Below are positions 35,340-43,819 of a stretch of 64,000 nt of DNA, one piece after another. The DNA lies in the NCBI GenBank assembly GCA_963666035.2, contig CAXXJI010000007.1:434001-498000 (forward strand), given 5' to 3'. Position numbers and translations under genes: made by a program. The first letter of the stretch is position 1. Every line of letters starts with the position of its first letter. The notes under the pieces were generated by a model. The model was not told the origin of the DNA, did not search any database, and saw only the letters and a program-made list of their open reading frames with translations. This DNA is from CALMFG01 sp963666035 (lineage in GTDB: Bacteria > Bacillota > Clostridia > Christensenellales > CALMFG01).

Positions 35340-36593
35340 ATGAAAACAACGGCTGATATGGATTTTGTTCGGTTTGATATGGCAAGACCGCCTAAACGGC
35401 AGGGACTGCGTCTCTTGATTCAGATGCTGTCTTTTTTTGATTTTAAAAAACATAAAAGCACTATCAAAAAAATCAATATGGAGGGCATCAAGCCCCCGTA
35501 CTTGCTTCTTGTCAATCACAACGCTTTTTTGGACTTTAAAGTGGTGGCCATGGCAACCAGACCATACCGCACCAACAGTGTGGTGGCGATTGACGGGTTT
35601 TTAATCAGCGAATGGCTGCTCCGAACGGTGGGCTGTATCTGCACGCGTAAATTCACGCAGGATATGACGCTGGTCCGGCACTTAAAGGCGGTGGTGGATC
35701 GGGGGGATATTCCCATCATTTACCCCGAGGCGCGATACAGCCTTTGCGGCACCAACGCGCTTTTGCCCGAATCCATCGGCAAATTGGCCAAGTTTTTAAA
35801 AGTGCCGGTGGTGGTGATTATCAATCATGGGCATCACATCAACTCACCCTTTTGGAACCTTAAAGAGCGGGGCACACGTGTGGAAAGTACCATGACCGGT
35901 CTTATCAGCGCCCAGGAATTGGCCGCTATGAGCGGCGAAACAATAAATGAGAAAATCCAAAAGGCGTTTTACTACGATGATTATCAATGGCAGCGGGAAA
36001 ACGAAATCGCGGTTAATTACCCCAAACGTGCGGAAGGGCTGCATAAGGTGCTGTATCAGTGCCCGCATTGCGGGGCGGAATATCGCATGACATCGCATGA
36101 CGATCAACTGGCCTGCAAGGCTTGCGGAAAATCATGGACGATGGATCAATACAGCGTTCTTGCAGGAAACGATGGTAAAACCGAATTTTCATATATTCCT
36201 GATTGGTATGAGTGGCAAAGAGGGAATGTGAAAAAAGAGGTGGAAGCCGGCGCCTATCGCTTTGAAGGCGAAGTGCGGGTGGACAGCCTGCCCAATGCGA
36301 AGGGCTATATTGACCTTGGTAGTGCGACACTGATACATGGGATGGACGGTTTTGTGCTGAAGGGCAGATACAAAGGCGAGGATTATCGCTTGGAGAAATC
36401 CGTGGTCTCTATGTATTCCTGCCATATTGAATATAACTATCTCGGCAAGCACGGAGATTGTATTGACATCAACACACTGACGGATACGCTGTATATCTAT
36501 CCAAAGGGTGAGGAGTTCAGCGTGACAAAAATTGCGCTGGCCACCGAAGAGCTTTATAAGCACGAAACGGGCGGGAAAGGGATTATTCTTTAG
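35340..36593 (+). CDS. PlsC-type acyltransferase with C-terminal zinc ribbon
   Basis: 417 residues from the ATG six bases after AGGAG; two earlier in-frame codons stand too close to the ribosome site. The acyltransferase box is VNHNAFLDF (the HX4D motif) and the second box reads IYPEARYS in place of EGTRS. About residues 235-270 hold four cysteines in CPHCG and CKACG, a zinc ribbon, followed by a ~140-residue beta-rich domain I do not recognise. Expected reaction: acyl transfer to a lysophospholipid or glycerol phosphate at the membrane. The zinc ribbon plus beta domain is unusual for PlsC and hints at a specialised substrate. Confidence 0.8.
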   Translation: MKTTADMDFVRFDMARPPKRQGLRLLIQMLSFFDFKKHKSTIKKINMEGIKPPYLLLVNHNAFLDFKVVAMATRPYRTNSVVAIDGFLISEWLLRTVGCICTRKFTQDMTLVRHLKAVVDRGDIPIIYPEARYSLCGTNALLPESIGKLAKFLKVPVVVIINHGHHINSPFWNLKERGTRVESTMTGLISAQELAAMSGETINEKIQKAFYYDDYQWQRENEIAVNYPKRAEGLHKVLYQCPHCGAEYRMTSHDDQLACKACGKSWTMDQYSVLAGNDGKTEFSYIPDWYEWQRGNVKKEVEAGAYRFEGEVRVDSLPNAKGYIDLGSATLIHGMDGFVLKGRYKGEDYRLEKSVVSMYSCHIEYNYLGKHGDCIDINTLTDTLYIYPKGEEFSVTKIALATEELYKHETGGKGIIL

Positions 36594-36687
36594 CTGAATA
36601 GGTTAGGATAAGAGGCAGATCTGCCATTGAATTTGGCTGATATTATTGGTATAATCAAACATATTTTGAAGTTAGAGGGAGGAAACC

Positions 36688-36921
36688 ATGCTGGATTTTT
36701 TTAAATCAGGCGGCGTATTCTACTTTGATGAAGAGGACAGTAAAAGCGAACGCAGTTTTTATAAGCTGGAAGACCTGATGGGCGAAGAGGAAGGGCAGGA
36801 TATCACCGAAGCGTATATCGACGAGGACGGTGAGATATGCGTGTTCTATGACGCGTCAGTTCTAAGCGAAGAAGAAGCGATTGAAAAATACAACTGTGGG
36901 GATTATGTGAGTTCGCTCTAG
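36688..36921 (+). CDS. Small acidic protein
   Basis: 77 residues, strongly acidic (many Asp/Glu), with no membrane segment. The start follows AGGGAGG. The segment TEAYIDEDGEICVFYDASVLSEEEA suggests a small beta-hairpin and helix. I do not recognise the family. It stands alone with its own terminator. Confidence 0.65.
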   Translation: MLDFFKSGGVFYFDEEDSKSERSFYKLEDLMGEEEGQDITEAYIDEDGEICVFYDASVLSEEEAIEKYNCGDYVSSL

Positions 36922-36936
36922 TTTTTTAAGGTGGAT

Positions 36937-36966
36937 AAAAAGGCATCAATCGTATGATGTCTTTTT
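36937..36966 (+). terminator. Terminator between convergent genes
   Basis: AAAAGGCATCA and TGATGTCTTTT pair (one G-T pair) around ATCGTA and end in five T residues; the A-run on the left lets it work in both directions. Confidence 0.8.
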
Positions 36967-36993
36967 ATGTGATCTTTTTTACGTTATACTTAT

Positions 36994-38049
36994 CTATATC
37001 CCTTCGGATACTTTAAAGAGCTTCTGTAAAATCCCTTCGGTTTTGCCGTTAACAATCACAATAATATCATCATTTAATCCAATCGGTTCATCATCGCTGG
37101 GCAGCTTAATCAGCCGGCCCCCGCTTTCATCCGCTTTGTTCATCCCGATTGCGACGATATTGTGTTTTTCTTTTAGGTCACGAAACAATATACCATAATT
37201 CTGATTCAAGTAGGGGTTAGCCTTACAGACGCGGTATTGCTGAATATCGTATTCCAGTCCGTTGTCATGTCCGGCGGAAGCAATAAGGTCGGAGGTGTAG
37301 TCGGCCACCGCAGGTTCAAAGATGTAGCTGGCGAGCAGACGGGAGGCGATCTCGTCTTTTGACATCACGTAAGTCACACCTGCACTGATGAATGTTGCTT
37401 TTAGACCTGTGTTATCCAACAGCACAATCAACTTTGCTTGAGGGTAGGATTGTTTAATGTTGAGGATACTGATTAGCTTGTCCGTATCACTGCCGCGGTT
37501 TAAAAAAATCGCCGCTGATTCATGCGCGTTGACCAAATCCAGCGTACCGGGTTTGTTCTCGTCCGAAAAGCAGACAAAGACCTGTCTTGTGCCGTAATGC
37601 TGGTAGATGGTGTCGATATCGTCCTTTTGGTCGGTCAGCACGGCTATTTTCCGATCCGCTTTGATTAGCTGCACTGCGACTTCTTCCGAAAAAGCATCCC
37701 AGCCTAATATGATGATATGCTTATTAAAACGCGTTCCCATATATCCAAGTTTCCTTTTCTCAAATTTTTTGGCGATCATGTTGGTTAAACCGCCGATAAT
37801 GAAACCCAAAAAACAGATACCGAAGAGAATGAAAGCGAGACCTATCAGCTTGCCCCAAAATGAGAGAACGATGATATCGCAGTAGCTGATGGAAAGAAAG
37901 GCAGAAACAGAGTACCATAACGCTTCACGCATGGAGACCATATGAGGAATGTCGGCATTTTGGCATTCCAGTGAGAAAAAAAGACCGGTCAGTGCAATAA
38001 AAATAAGGAGTGCAAAAGCAATCAGCAGAATCCGAAAGACTTTTTTCAC
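36994..38049 (-). CDS. K+-channel-like protein with TrkA-N/TrkA-C domains
   Basis: 351 residues: a membrane helix (7-27), a pore loop (42-60), a second helix (about 64-90), then a Rossmann RCK domain (HIIILGWDAFSEEVA, TDQKDD) and a C-terminal TrkA-C-like part. The two-helix-plus-RCK plan is that of MthK-type channels. At the selectivity filter, where TVGYGD is expected, the sequence reads SISYCD. The dinucleotide-binding motif is also altered (GWDAFS instead of GxGxxG). It may be a non-selective or regulatory relative rather than a K+ channel. It is divergent from the flavodoxin gene; nothing further is seen in the 250-bp gap. Confidence 0.8.
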   Translation of the reverse strand: MKKVFRILLIAFALLIFIALTGLFFSLECQNADIPHMVSMREALWYSVSAFLSISYCDIIVLSFWGKLIGLAFILFGICFLGFIIGGLTNMIAKKFEKRKLGYMGTRFNKHIIILGWDAFSEEVAVQLIKADRKIAVLTDQKDDIDTIYQHYGTRQVFVCFSDENKPGTLDLVNAHESAAIFLNRGSDTDKLISILNIKQSYPQAKLIVLLDNTGLKATFISAGVTYVMSKDEIASRLLASYIFEPAVADYTSDLIASAGHDNGLEYDIQQYRVCKANPYLNQNYGILFRDLKEKHNIVAIGMNKADESGGRLIKLPSDDEPIGLNDDIIVIVNGKTEGILQKLFKVSEGI

Positions 38050-38297
38050 ATCATCACCCTCTTTGAGTTTTGTGCTGCCTACAAGGTGTCTGACAGAATA
38101 TTTTTCATAACAGTATTTTACACCCGTTCAGGAAAAAATTTCTACACGCACATAGTGATGGACATAGCAGTTAGTTTTTGCGCAATTGATTCAATTTTTT
38201 GACGTTATTGCGTTTTACTATTGTGCGAATGCGGCAGGATTAATATACTGATACATAGAGACAAAGGGGTTCAGAAGAAAAGAATAGAGGGACTTTG

Positions 38298-38882
38298 ATG
38301 AAATTCTGTGTTTTGATGGGCAGCCCGAGGAAAAACGGCAATACGGCCGAGGTATGTAAGCACTTCATAAATGAATTAAAGCTAAAAGGTGCAGAGGCAA
38401 GCTATATCACACTCGCGGACAAAAACATTCTGCCCTGCAAAGGTTGTTATACGTGTCAGGACATTCAAGACGAATACGGATGTGTTCAGCAGGACGATGC
38501 GGCAGGGCTGATTCGGGAGATGATTGCCGCCGATGTGGTGGTGTTTGCAACGCCTATCTATACATGGTACTGCACGCCGCCCATGAAAGCACTGCTGGAC
38601 CGGCATTATGGACTGAACAAGTTTTATGGAAAAGCGGAAGGGAGCCTTTGGGCGGGCAAGAATATTGCGCTTATCACAACCAACGGCTATGAGACGGAAT
38701 ATGGCGCAGGGCCTTTTCGGGATGGCATCATGCGCTTGTGCGAGCACTCGCGCTTAAACTATCGCGGAATGTATTCGGTGCGGGATTTGGACGGAATGGT
38801 GTCCTTCCAGACGCCAGAAGCCATCGATGGCGCCAAAACGTTTGCCCGTGAGCTGATCGCCGCATGTTCAAAAACGCTATAA
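38298..38882 (+). CDS. NAD(P)H-dependent flavodoxin-like reductase
   Basis: 194 residues from the ATG behind AGAGGG. The FMN-binding start (LMGSPRKNGNTAEV), the central VVVFATPIYTWYCTPPMKALLDR and the ITTNGYETEYGAGPF loop define the multimeric flavodoxin/FMN-reductase family. A CKGCYTCQ cysteine motif (about 48-55) is typical of the iron-sulfur flavoprotein-like branch, but the full cluster spacing is not evident. Likely role: electron transfer or reduction of quinones or nitro-compounds in the cytosol. Confidence 0.88.
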   Translation: MKFCVLMGSPRKNGNTAEVCKHFINELKLKGAEASYITLADKNILPCKGCYTCQDIQDEYGCVQQDDAAGLIREMIAADVVVFATPIYTWYCTPPMKALLDRHYGLNKFYGKAEGSLWAGKNIALITTNGYETEYGAGPFRDGIMRLCEHSRLNYRGMYSVRDLDGMVSFQTPEAIDGAKTFARELIAACSKTL

Positions 38883-38939
38883 AGAAACAACAATTCAATC
38901 GAGGTTTAAAATATATATTTTTGTATGAAAGGAGACAGA

Positions 38940-40043
38940 ATGCGCGCAATAAAAAGTTTAGCGGCTTTGCTGATTTCGGTGGTTCTTGTCGTGTTGGCTA
39001 TCGTACTTTCCGGCTGTAAAAGCTTGATGATTATTAAGGGGAACGAATCGGCATTGAGTCCAAATGAGCCGATCATAACAAAGATTTTTACTGCAGACCC
39101 ATCCGCGCATGTGTTTGACGGGGAACTCTATATCTACCCGTCTCATGATCCGGATAAGCTGACAGACCCATCTGCTTCTTCGGACAAGGGCGGAAAATAT
39201 CAGATGGTGGATTATCACGTTTTATCCATTGACGATTTTTCGGGGCTTTGTACCGACCACGGCGTGGCTTTGGCGCTGGAGGATATCCCTTGGGCCAGTC
39301 AGCAGTTATGGGCGCCGGATGCCGCATACAAAAATGGGATGTACTATTTCTATTTTCCGGCCAAGGACAAGGACGGCATTTTCCGGATCGGCGCGGCCAC
39401 CAGTGAGAACCCGGAAGGTCCGTTTACAGCCGAAGAAAATTATTTTGAAGGCAGTTTCAGTATGGACCCGTGCGTCTTTATGGATGATGACGGCACCGCC
39501 TATATGATTTTCGGCGGGTTGGACGGCGGACAATTGGAATGCTGGCAGACCGGTGAGTATATTGAGGGTGCAAGCGGCCCTGCAAACTCGGAGCCTGCAC
39601 TGGGGCCGATGATGGCAAAGATGAGCGAGGATATGCTGGGGTTTACCGACCAGCCGAAAGAAATCTTGATCGTAGATGAGAACAGCGAAACGATTACCGC
39701 GGGCGATGAAAACCGTCGCTTTTTTGAAGCGGCGTGGATGCACAAATATCAAGGCAAGTATTATCTCTCCTACTCCACGGGGACAACGCACTTTTTGGTC
39801 TATGCGGTCAGCGACAGTATAACTGGTCCGTATGTATACCAGGGACAGATACTAACGCCGGTGAAAGGATGGACAACCCATCATTCTATCGTGGAATATA
39901 AAGGTGAATGGTATCTTTTTTATCATGACGCATCGCTTTCGGACGGCATCGACTACCGCCGATGTGTGAAGTATGCCCGCTTAAGTTACAACTCAGACGG
40001 GACGATTGTGACGATTGACCCATATCAGTCATCATATAGATAA
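38940..40043 (+). CDS. GH43 family glycosidase, lipoprotein
   Basis: 367 residues from the ATG after AAAGGAG. The signal peptide ends in the lipobox VLSGC (C26). The five-bladed GH43 fold shows a catalytic base in FTADPSAHVFDG (D53), a pKa-modulating Asp in SMDPCVFMDDDG and a probable general acid Glu in RFFEAAWMH. The family covers beta-xylosidases and alpha-L-arabinofuranosidases; the exact specificity cannot be read. It would sit on the outer face of the membrane and trim plant hemicellulose side chains. It is a single gene closed by a terminator. Confidence 0.88.
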   Translation: MRAIKSLAALLISVVLVVLAIVLSGCKSLMIIKGNESALSPNEPIITKIFTADPSAHVFDGELYIYPSHDPDKLTDPSASSDKGGKYQMVDYHVLSIDDFSGLCTDHGVALALEDIPWASQQLWAPDAAYKNGMYYFYFPAKDKDGIFRIGAATSENPEGPFTAEENYFEGSFSMDPCVFMDDDGTAYMIFGGLDGGQLECWQTGEYIEGASGPANSEPALGPMMAKMSEDMLGFTDQPKEILIVDENSETITAGDENRRFFEAAWMHKYQGKYYLSYSTGTTHFLVYAVSDSITGPYVYQGQILTPVKGWTTHHSIVEYKGEWYLFYHDASLSDGIDYRRCVKYARLSYNSDGTIVTIDPYQSSYR

Positions 40044-40055
40044 AATTTAAATTAA

Positions 40056-40103
40056 AAAGCGGTCGATGCGCATATCAACGCAAAGCGGCCGCTTTCTATT
40101 TTT
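40056..40103. terminator. Bidirectional terminator between convergent genes
   Basis: AAAGCGGTCG pairs with CGGCCGCTTT (one G-T pair) across a 20-base loop; A-rich on the left and T-rich on the right. Confidence 0.75.
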
Positions 40104-40110
40104 AGTCAAT

Positions 40111-40575
40111 CTAATTTTCCTTATCATCAAACTTGTCTTCCAAATGCTTTTCCTGTTTTTTACTGAGCTTGTCCACGATGAAAATGACCACAAATGCACC
40201 TAAACCAGAGGAGATGAATGTGACGGCAAGGGCAAAAAAACTGGTTGAAAAATCATTTATTCTTACGTGATCATGGTAGTTGCCAAAAAAGCTTAAAAGC
40301 GTCACCACCACACCTGTGATGAGCGGAACTAAAACAAAAGCCAGTTTCTTTTTGCCTTGATAGATAGGGTGGCCGACCATCACCTGCCGGATGAGAATAT
40401 ACACCGATGCGCCGAAAAAGGCGATAAATTCGACCATGTAGTCTGCAAACGGCATTTTAAAGTAGAACTGTTTGACCAGCAAAGAGATCATCAAAACGAG
40501 CATAATGAATAGATACGCTTCATTGATGATTTTCATTTTCTGTATACGAATTCTCTCATCATCATATGGTTTCAT
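40111..40575 (-). CDS. Four-helix membrane protein paired with an XRE regulator
   Basis: 154 residues from the ATG seven bases after GGAGG, inside the end of the regulator gene (overlap 14 bp). There is a charged start (MKPYDDERIRIQKMKIINEAY), four predicted membrane helices (about 22-42, 47-64, 80-100, 118-140) and a charged tail. It looks like the DUF6773-type partners of small XRE repressors in Clostridia. Function unknown; the pairing suggests that the repressor and membrane protein respond to the same envelope signal. Confidence 0.7.
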   Translation of the reverse strand: MKPYDDERIRIQKMKIINEAYLFIMLVLMISLLVKQFYFKMPFADYMVEFIAFFGASVYILIRQVMVGHPIYQGKKKLAFVLVPLITGVVVTLLSFFGNYHDHVRINDFSTSFFALAVTFISSGLGAFVVIFIVDKLSKKQEKHLEDKFDDKEN

Positions 40576-40771
40576 TTTCTTCCTCCCAAAATAGATCATT
40601 TAAAGTTTTATTCAGCGCGCGGCAAATGGCGATGCAGAGCTTCAGCGAGGGATTATAGTTGCCGCTTTCGATCATACCGATGGTCTGGCGGGTCACACCC
40701 ACGGCATCCGCGAGGGATTGCTGGCTCATATCGCATTCGATACGCGCGATTTTTATACGCTTGTTTTTCAT
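40562..40771 (-). CDS. Small XRE-family repressor
   Basis: 69 residues, nearly all one Cro/CI-type helix-turn-helix (MSQQSLADAVGVTRQTIGMIE). A very short regulator without a sensor domain. AGGAAG precedes the start. Its operon partner is the membrane protein that overlaps its 3' end. A consensus promoter and paired repeats lie just upstream, so it probably represses itself. Confidence 0.9.
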   Translation of the reverse strand: MKNKRIKIARIECDMSQQSLADAVGVTRQTIGMIESGNYNPSLKLCIAICRALNKTLNDLFWEEENETI

Positions 40772-40793
40772 GGACGATCTTCCTTTCGCAAGA

Positions 40794-40836
40794 ATAATAC
40801 AATATTAGTTGCAAAATGTCAAGTATATATTGCAAA
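40794..40836 (-). promoter_or_regulatory. Promoter and putative operators of the XRE operon
   Basis: On the minus strand, TTGACA (40817-40822) is separated by exactly 17 bases from TATTAT (40794-40799). Two direct TTGCAAA heptamers (plus strand 40809-40815 and 40830-40836) lie 21 bp apart, two helical turns, on each side of the -35 box, a fitting site for the repressor. The remaining DNA up to 41105 (about 270 bp) shows a GCCGG/CCGGC inverted pair and no gene I can support. Confidence 0.75.
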
Positions 40837-41105
40837 TAGATTTATATATACGATAATATATCGAGATTGCAGCGTGCTTAGTCTAATATAGGGGCAAATA
40901 ATAAATTTCAGAACACAATATAGCCGGTGCATAATGAATATCAAAAAAGCAAAGAGCCGGCATGTCCTTGTAAACCATCGCAAGGGGCAATATAATAAAA
41001 AGAAAAGGATAAAATGGGTATGAAGTATCGTCATCAATCGATCATGTTTTTTATATATCGGGGTATGATGCCGAATAATAGAAGTGGAGCGTTTTAAAAA
41101 ATATC

Positions 41106-41762
41106 ATGGATATCACGATCAGGGTGGAGCAAAAAAGGGATTACCGCGCAGCTGAAGAAGTGACCCGGGAGGCTTTTTGGAACCATCATGTACCTGGATG
41201 TGATGAGCACTATCTTTTGCATATCTTGCGAAGCGCCGCGGTGTTTATCCCCGCGCTGTCTATGGTGGCGGAGCGAGAGGGGGAAATTGTGGGGCATATT
41301 GCTTATGCTAAAAGCTTTGTGATTGGAGACGATGGGCAAAAGCACGAGGTACTGACGTTTGGCCCTGTGTCTGTGCATCCCGACAGCCAAAGTCAGGGCA
41401 TTGGTTCGAGGCTGATTGAAACCACGCTAAAAAAGGCGGTGGGGATGAGGCATGCGGCGGTGATGATTTATGGCGACCCGGCTTACTACGAACGCTTTGG
41501 ATTTCTGCCGGGTAAAACGTTCGGCATTGCCGCATCGGATAATTTTTGGATACCGTCCTTGCAGGGATTGGAACTTGTGCCTGGCACGCTGAAAAAAGTC
41601 GGCGGTGGCAGGTTCTTTGAAGATGAAATATATCATGTGGACGAAAATGAAGCCGCCCTGTTTGACCTTGGGTTTGCACCAAAAGAAAAAAAAGAAGGAC
41701 TGCCGTCTCAGCAACATTTTTTAAAACTTCTCAGTCAGCGAACGCCCAGAGGTATGGAATAG
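41106..41762 (+). CDS. GNAT-family N-acetyltransferase
   Basis: 218 residues. The acetyl-CoA loop VSVHPDSQSQGIGSRLIE (QxxGxG/A) and the following MIYGDPAYYERFGF define the GNAT fold; the protein resembles YhbS-type acetyltransferases. The C-terminal ~70 residues (GLELVPGTLKKVGGGRFFEDEIYHVDENE) are usual for this subgroup. The substrate is unknown. The ribosome site is weak and distant (GTGGAG). A strong terminator follows. Confidence 0.85.
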   Translation: MDITIRVEQKRDYRAAEEVTREAFWNHHVPGCDEHYLLHILRSAAVFIPALSMVAEREGEIVGHIAYAKSFVIGDDGQKHEVLTFGPVSVHPDSQSQGIGSRLIETTLKKAVGMRHAAVMIYGDPAYYERFGFLPGKTFGIAASDNFWIPSLQGLELVPGTLKKVGGGRFFEDEIYHVDENEAALFDLGFAPKEKKEGLPSQQHFLKLLSQRTPRGME

Positions 41763-41774
41763 TTCCGATTTCTA

Positions 41775-41802
41775 ACACCCGTCAAACTGACGGGTGTTTT
41801 TT
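41775..41802 (+). terminator. Terminator of the acetyltransferase gene
   Basis: A perfect 10-bp stem ACACCCGTCA/TGACGGGTGT with a three-base loop and T-run. The stop codon of the convergent membrane-protein gene lies inside the stem, so the two 3' ends overlap. Confidence 0.9.
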
Positions 41803-42462
41803 GTAAAAGAGAATTAGTATCCACCCATATAACCCAAGCAGTATAAAGGGGACATCCGCAAGCCAGCCGGACGCCACGGTGGCGGTTCCGATAAATACAG
41901 CGTAGGCAGTCATGAGATGAAAAAGGGCCGGGTTGCCTTTAGGATAGTTTAAGGAGAAAAGGCTGAGAACAAACATGGTGGTCGGGCAGGGCATTAAGCC
42001 GAAATATGAAAACAACAAATCGCTGGCCTGAACAACAAACCCTTGTCCGTATTGATAGGCCGGGTACCAGAATCCCCAGATCAGGATCAGCAAAACTGAA
42101 AAGCGAAAAGGATTTACGTCTGAAAAATCTAAATGGATCTGAGGTCTTTTGATTTCCTTTAGCCACTGAAGAAGAATTAATAAGAGCAGGATTGGTGCAA
42201 AGATATATGTGAGCAGATAGGGAAGGCCGACATGAAACCAATAGATGACGCCGTACACACCCCAATATCCGAAAAGAAACAGCCAGTTCAGGGCGAAGTA
42301 TAATGTGAATACACGCCTGATTTTATTGCCAAGAATGCAGACCAGAACGAGAAGCACCAAGGCGATGATGTGCACATAGGGGCTTAAAAAACCAAATAGC
42401 TGGTATTCGGTCTGAACAAAACGGTGGAATCCTTCGCCGAAAACTTGTGGAGAAAATGTCAT
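41782..42462 (-). CDS. YwaF/TMEM164-like integral membrane protein
   Basis: 226 residues from the ATG preceded by AAAGGGG (an upstream in-frame ATG carries that ribosome site inside its coding part and is less likely). About seven membrane helices, an aromatic-rich start (FHRFVQTEYQLFGFLSPYVHII) and the HVGLPYLLTYIFAPILLL pattern resemble the YwaF/TMEM164 family. The function of bacterial members is unknown. It is followed by the DUF1232 gene upstream on the same strand, with a 52-bp gap. Confidence 0.75.
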   Translation of the reverse strand: MTFSPQVFGEGFHRFVQTEYQLFGFLSPYVHIIALVLLVLVCILGNKIRRVFTLYFALNWLFLFGYWGVYGVIYWFHVGLPYLLTYIFAPILLLLILLQWLKEIKRPQIHLDFSDVNPFRFSVLLILIWGFWYPAYQYGQGFVVQASDLLFSYFGLMPCPTTMFVLSLFSLNYPKGNPALFHLMTAYAVFIGTATVASGWLADVPFILLGLYGWILILFYKKHPSV

Positions 42463-42514
42463 AGAAAAACCCCTTTCCATATGTTTTTTTATCGTACGAA
42501 AGACGAGCTTGGAT

Positions 42515-42889
42515 TTAGGTGCGGCTTAATACTGCGCGCAGAACAAAGAAGATGATTAAAGCCCAAACTAAAATCACAGGCAAAGCGAAGTACCATTTCT
42601 TTGGTTTGCCGTCTATCCATAGGTTTTCGGCTTGGGCGCGGCATTCGTTCAACACATCTTTTGGAATCAGTTTGACGGTTAAATAGACCATGACGGGCAG
42701 GATGATCAGGTCATCCAGATAGCCTAACACCGGAATGAAATCGGGAATCAGGTCGATGGGCGACAGCGCATATGCCAAAGTGAGACCGGCAAGGATTTTG
42801 GCCATAATAGGGGTTTCTTTTCGCTTGATCGCTAAAAACAGTGCGGGGATATCGGTTTTCAGCTGTTTGGCTTTTTCTTTCAATTTCAT
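42515..42889 (-). CDS. YkvA-like DUF1232 protein
   Basis: 124 residues containing the DUF1232 signature ALSPIDLIPDFIPVLGYLDD (about 42-61), flanked by amphipathic helices, with a C-terminal membrane segment (about 98-118). Function unknown across bacteria. It is closely spaced with its neighbours on the same strand. Confidence 0.88.
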   Translation of the reverse strand: MKLKEKAKQLKTDIPALFLAIKRKETPIMAKILAGLTLAYALSPIDLIPDFIPVLGYLDDLIILPVMVYLTVKLIPKDVLNECRAQAENLWIDGKPKKWYFALPVILVWALIIFFVLRAVLSRT

Positions 42890-42914
42890 AATTGTTAATA
42901 TGCTCCACCTTGGA

Positions 42915-43790
42915 TTATTCCTCTGGATAATGAGCCTTAATACAATCGAAAAAAGTTTTTGCTAAGATTTCGGTTTCTTTTAAGACATTACAATTTTGAC
43001 GATTTTCAAATACATACTTTAACTTTTCAGAGAAAAACAGTAGCAAATCTGATAAGTGAGTTTGTTCATATTGACATAAAATTTGTGCTGAATCTGGTAC
43101 GTTGATGCTTCTATGGTGAAAGAAGGCAATGTAGTGTGACCAAAAATATAGAATTCTATATATGAAGTAAGAATACTCAAATAGCTCTGTTGCATCATCA
43201 TTAAGCGCACTTTCGAAAGCAGATGTTGTTTTTTGTATGGCACAAGGCGCAATTTGTAGAGCAGTTCTCTGTGCAAAGTATTCTCCCCAAATAGTAATCA
43301 TTTCAATTTTTGAGTATTCAAATAACTCATCATAGGTCTTTATCGACAAAAAGCTATTTGTGTCTTGGTGATATCTATATTTATCAAACATGAATTGATT
43401 GCAGAGAGTATGGCCTATTTCATGGTATAGAAGATCAGAATATTCTTTCATTGCACTAGGCACAGTAATTAAACCAGGGTAACGATCGTTGAGATATAAA
43501 CAAAAAACGCTACAGTGAATGTATATTATTTGCTCAATTTCGCCAGCATTGATATATTTCGATAGAGTTAATCCGAAATTGCCTTCTGAAATTTCTCCAG
43601 AATCATAACCGAGTATTTTTGAATGCGTCTCAATAAACACTCTATAATCCTCATCAGCGAGAACAAATATTGTTTTCAAAGAAAATATCGATAAGGATTT
43701 AATCAAATCATCAATATCTTTACTAATCTGAGGATTTGTTTTAAACAAAATACTAAGAGCATCATTATTTGATTGGATAAGTATTCCCAT
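42915..43790 (-). CDS. Putative zincin-like metallopeptidase of unknown family
   Basis: 291 residues from the ATG eight bases after AGAGG (a GTG three codons upstream is the alternative). It contains HEIGHTLCNQF (H123, E124, H127) and, 43 residues later, E170 in the helix IWGEYFAQR, a gluzincin-like HExxH...E arrangement. There is no signal peptide, so it would be cytoplasmic. The gene is much more AT-rich than uvsE beside it, which suggests separate origin. I do not recognise the family; such HExxH proteins include ImmA-like regulators, but no helix-turn-helix is present here. Confidence 0.6.
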   Translation of the reverse strand: MGILIQSNNDALSILFKTNPQISKDIDDLIKSLSIFSLKTIFVLADEDYRVFIETHSKILGYDSGEISEGNFGLTLSKYINAGEIEQIIYIHCSVFCLYLNDRYPGLITVPSAMKEYSDLLYHEIGHTLCNQFMFDKYRYHQDTNSFLSIKTYDELFEYSKIEMITIWGEYFAQRTALQIAPCAIQKTTSAFESALNDDATELFEYSYFIYRILYFWSHYIAFFHHRSINVPDSAQILCQYEQTHLSDLLLFFSEKLKYVFENRQNCNVLKETEILAKTFFDCIKAHYPEE

Positions 43791-43819
43791 AATTAACACC
43801 TCTTTTCTATAGATCGTAC

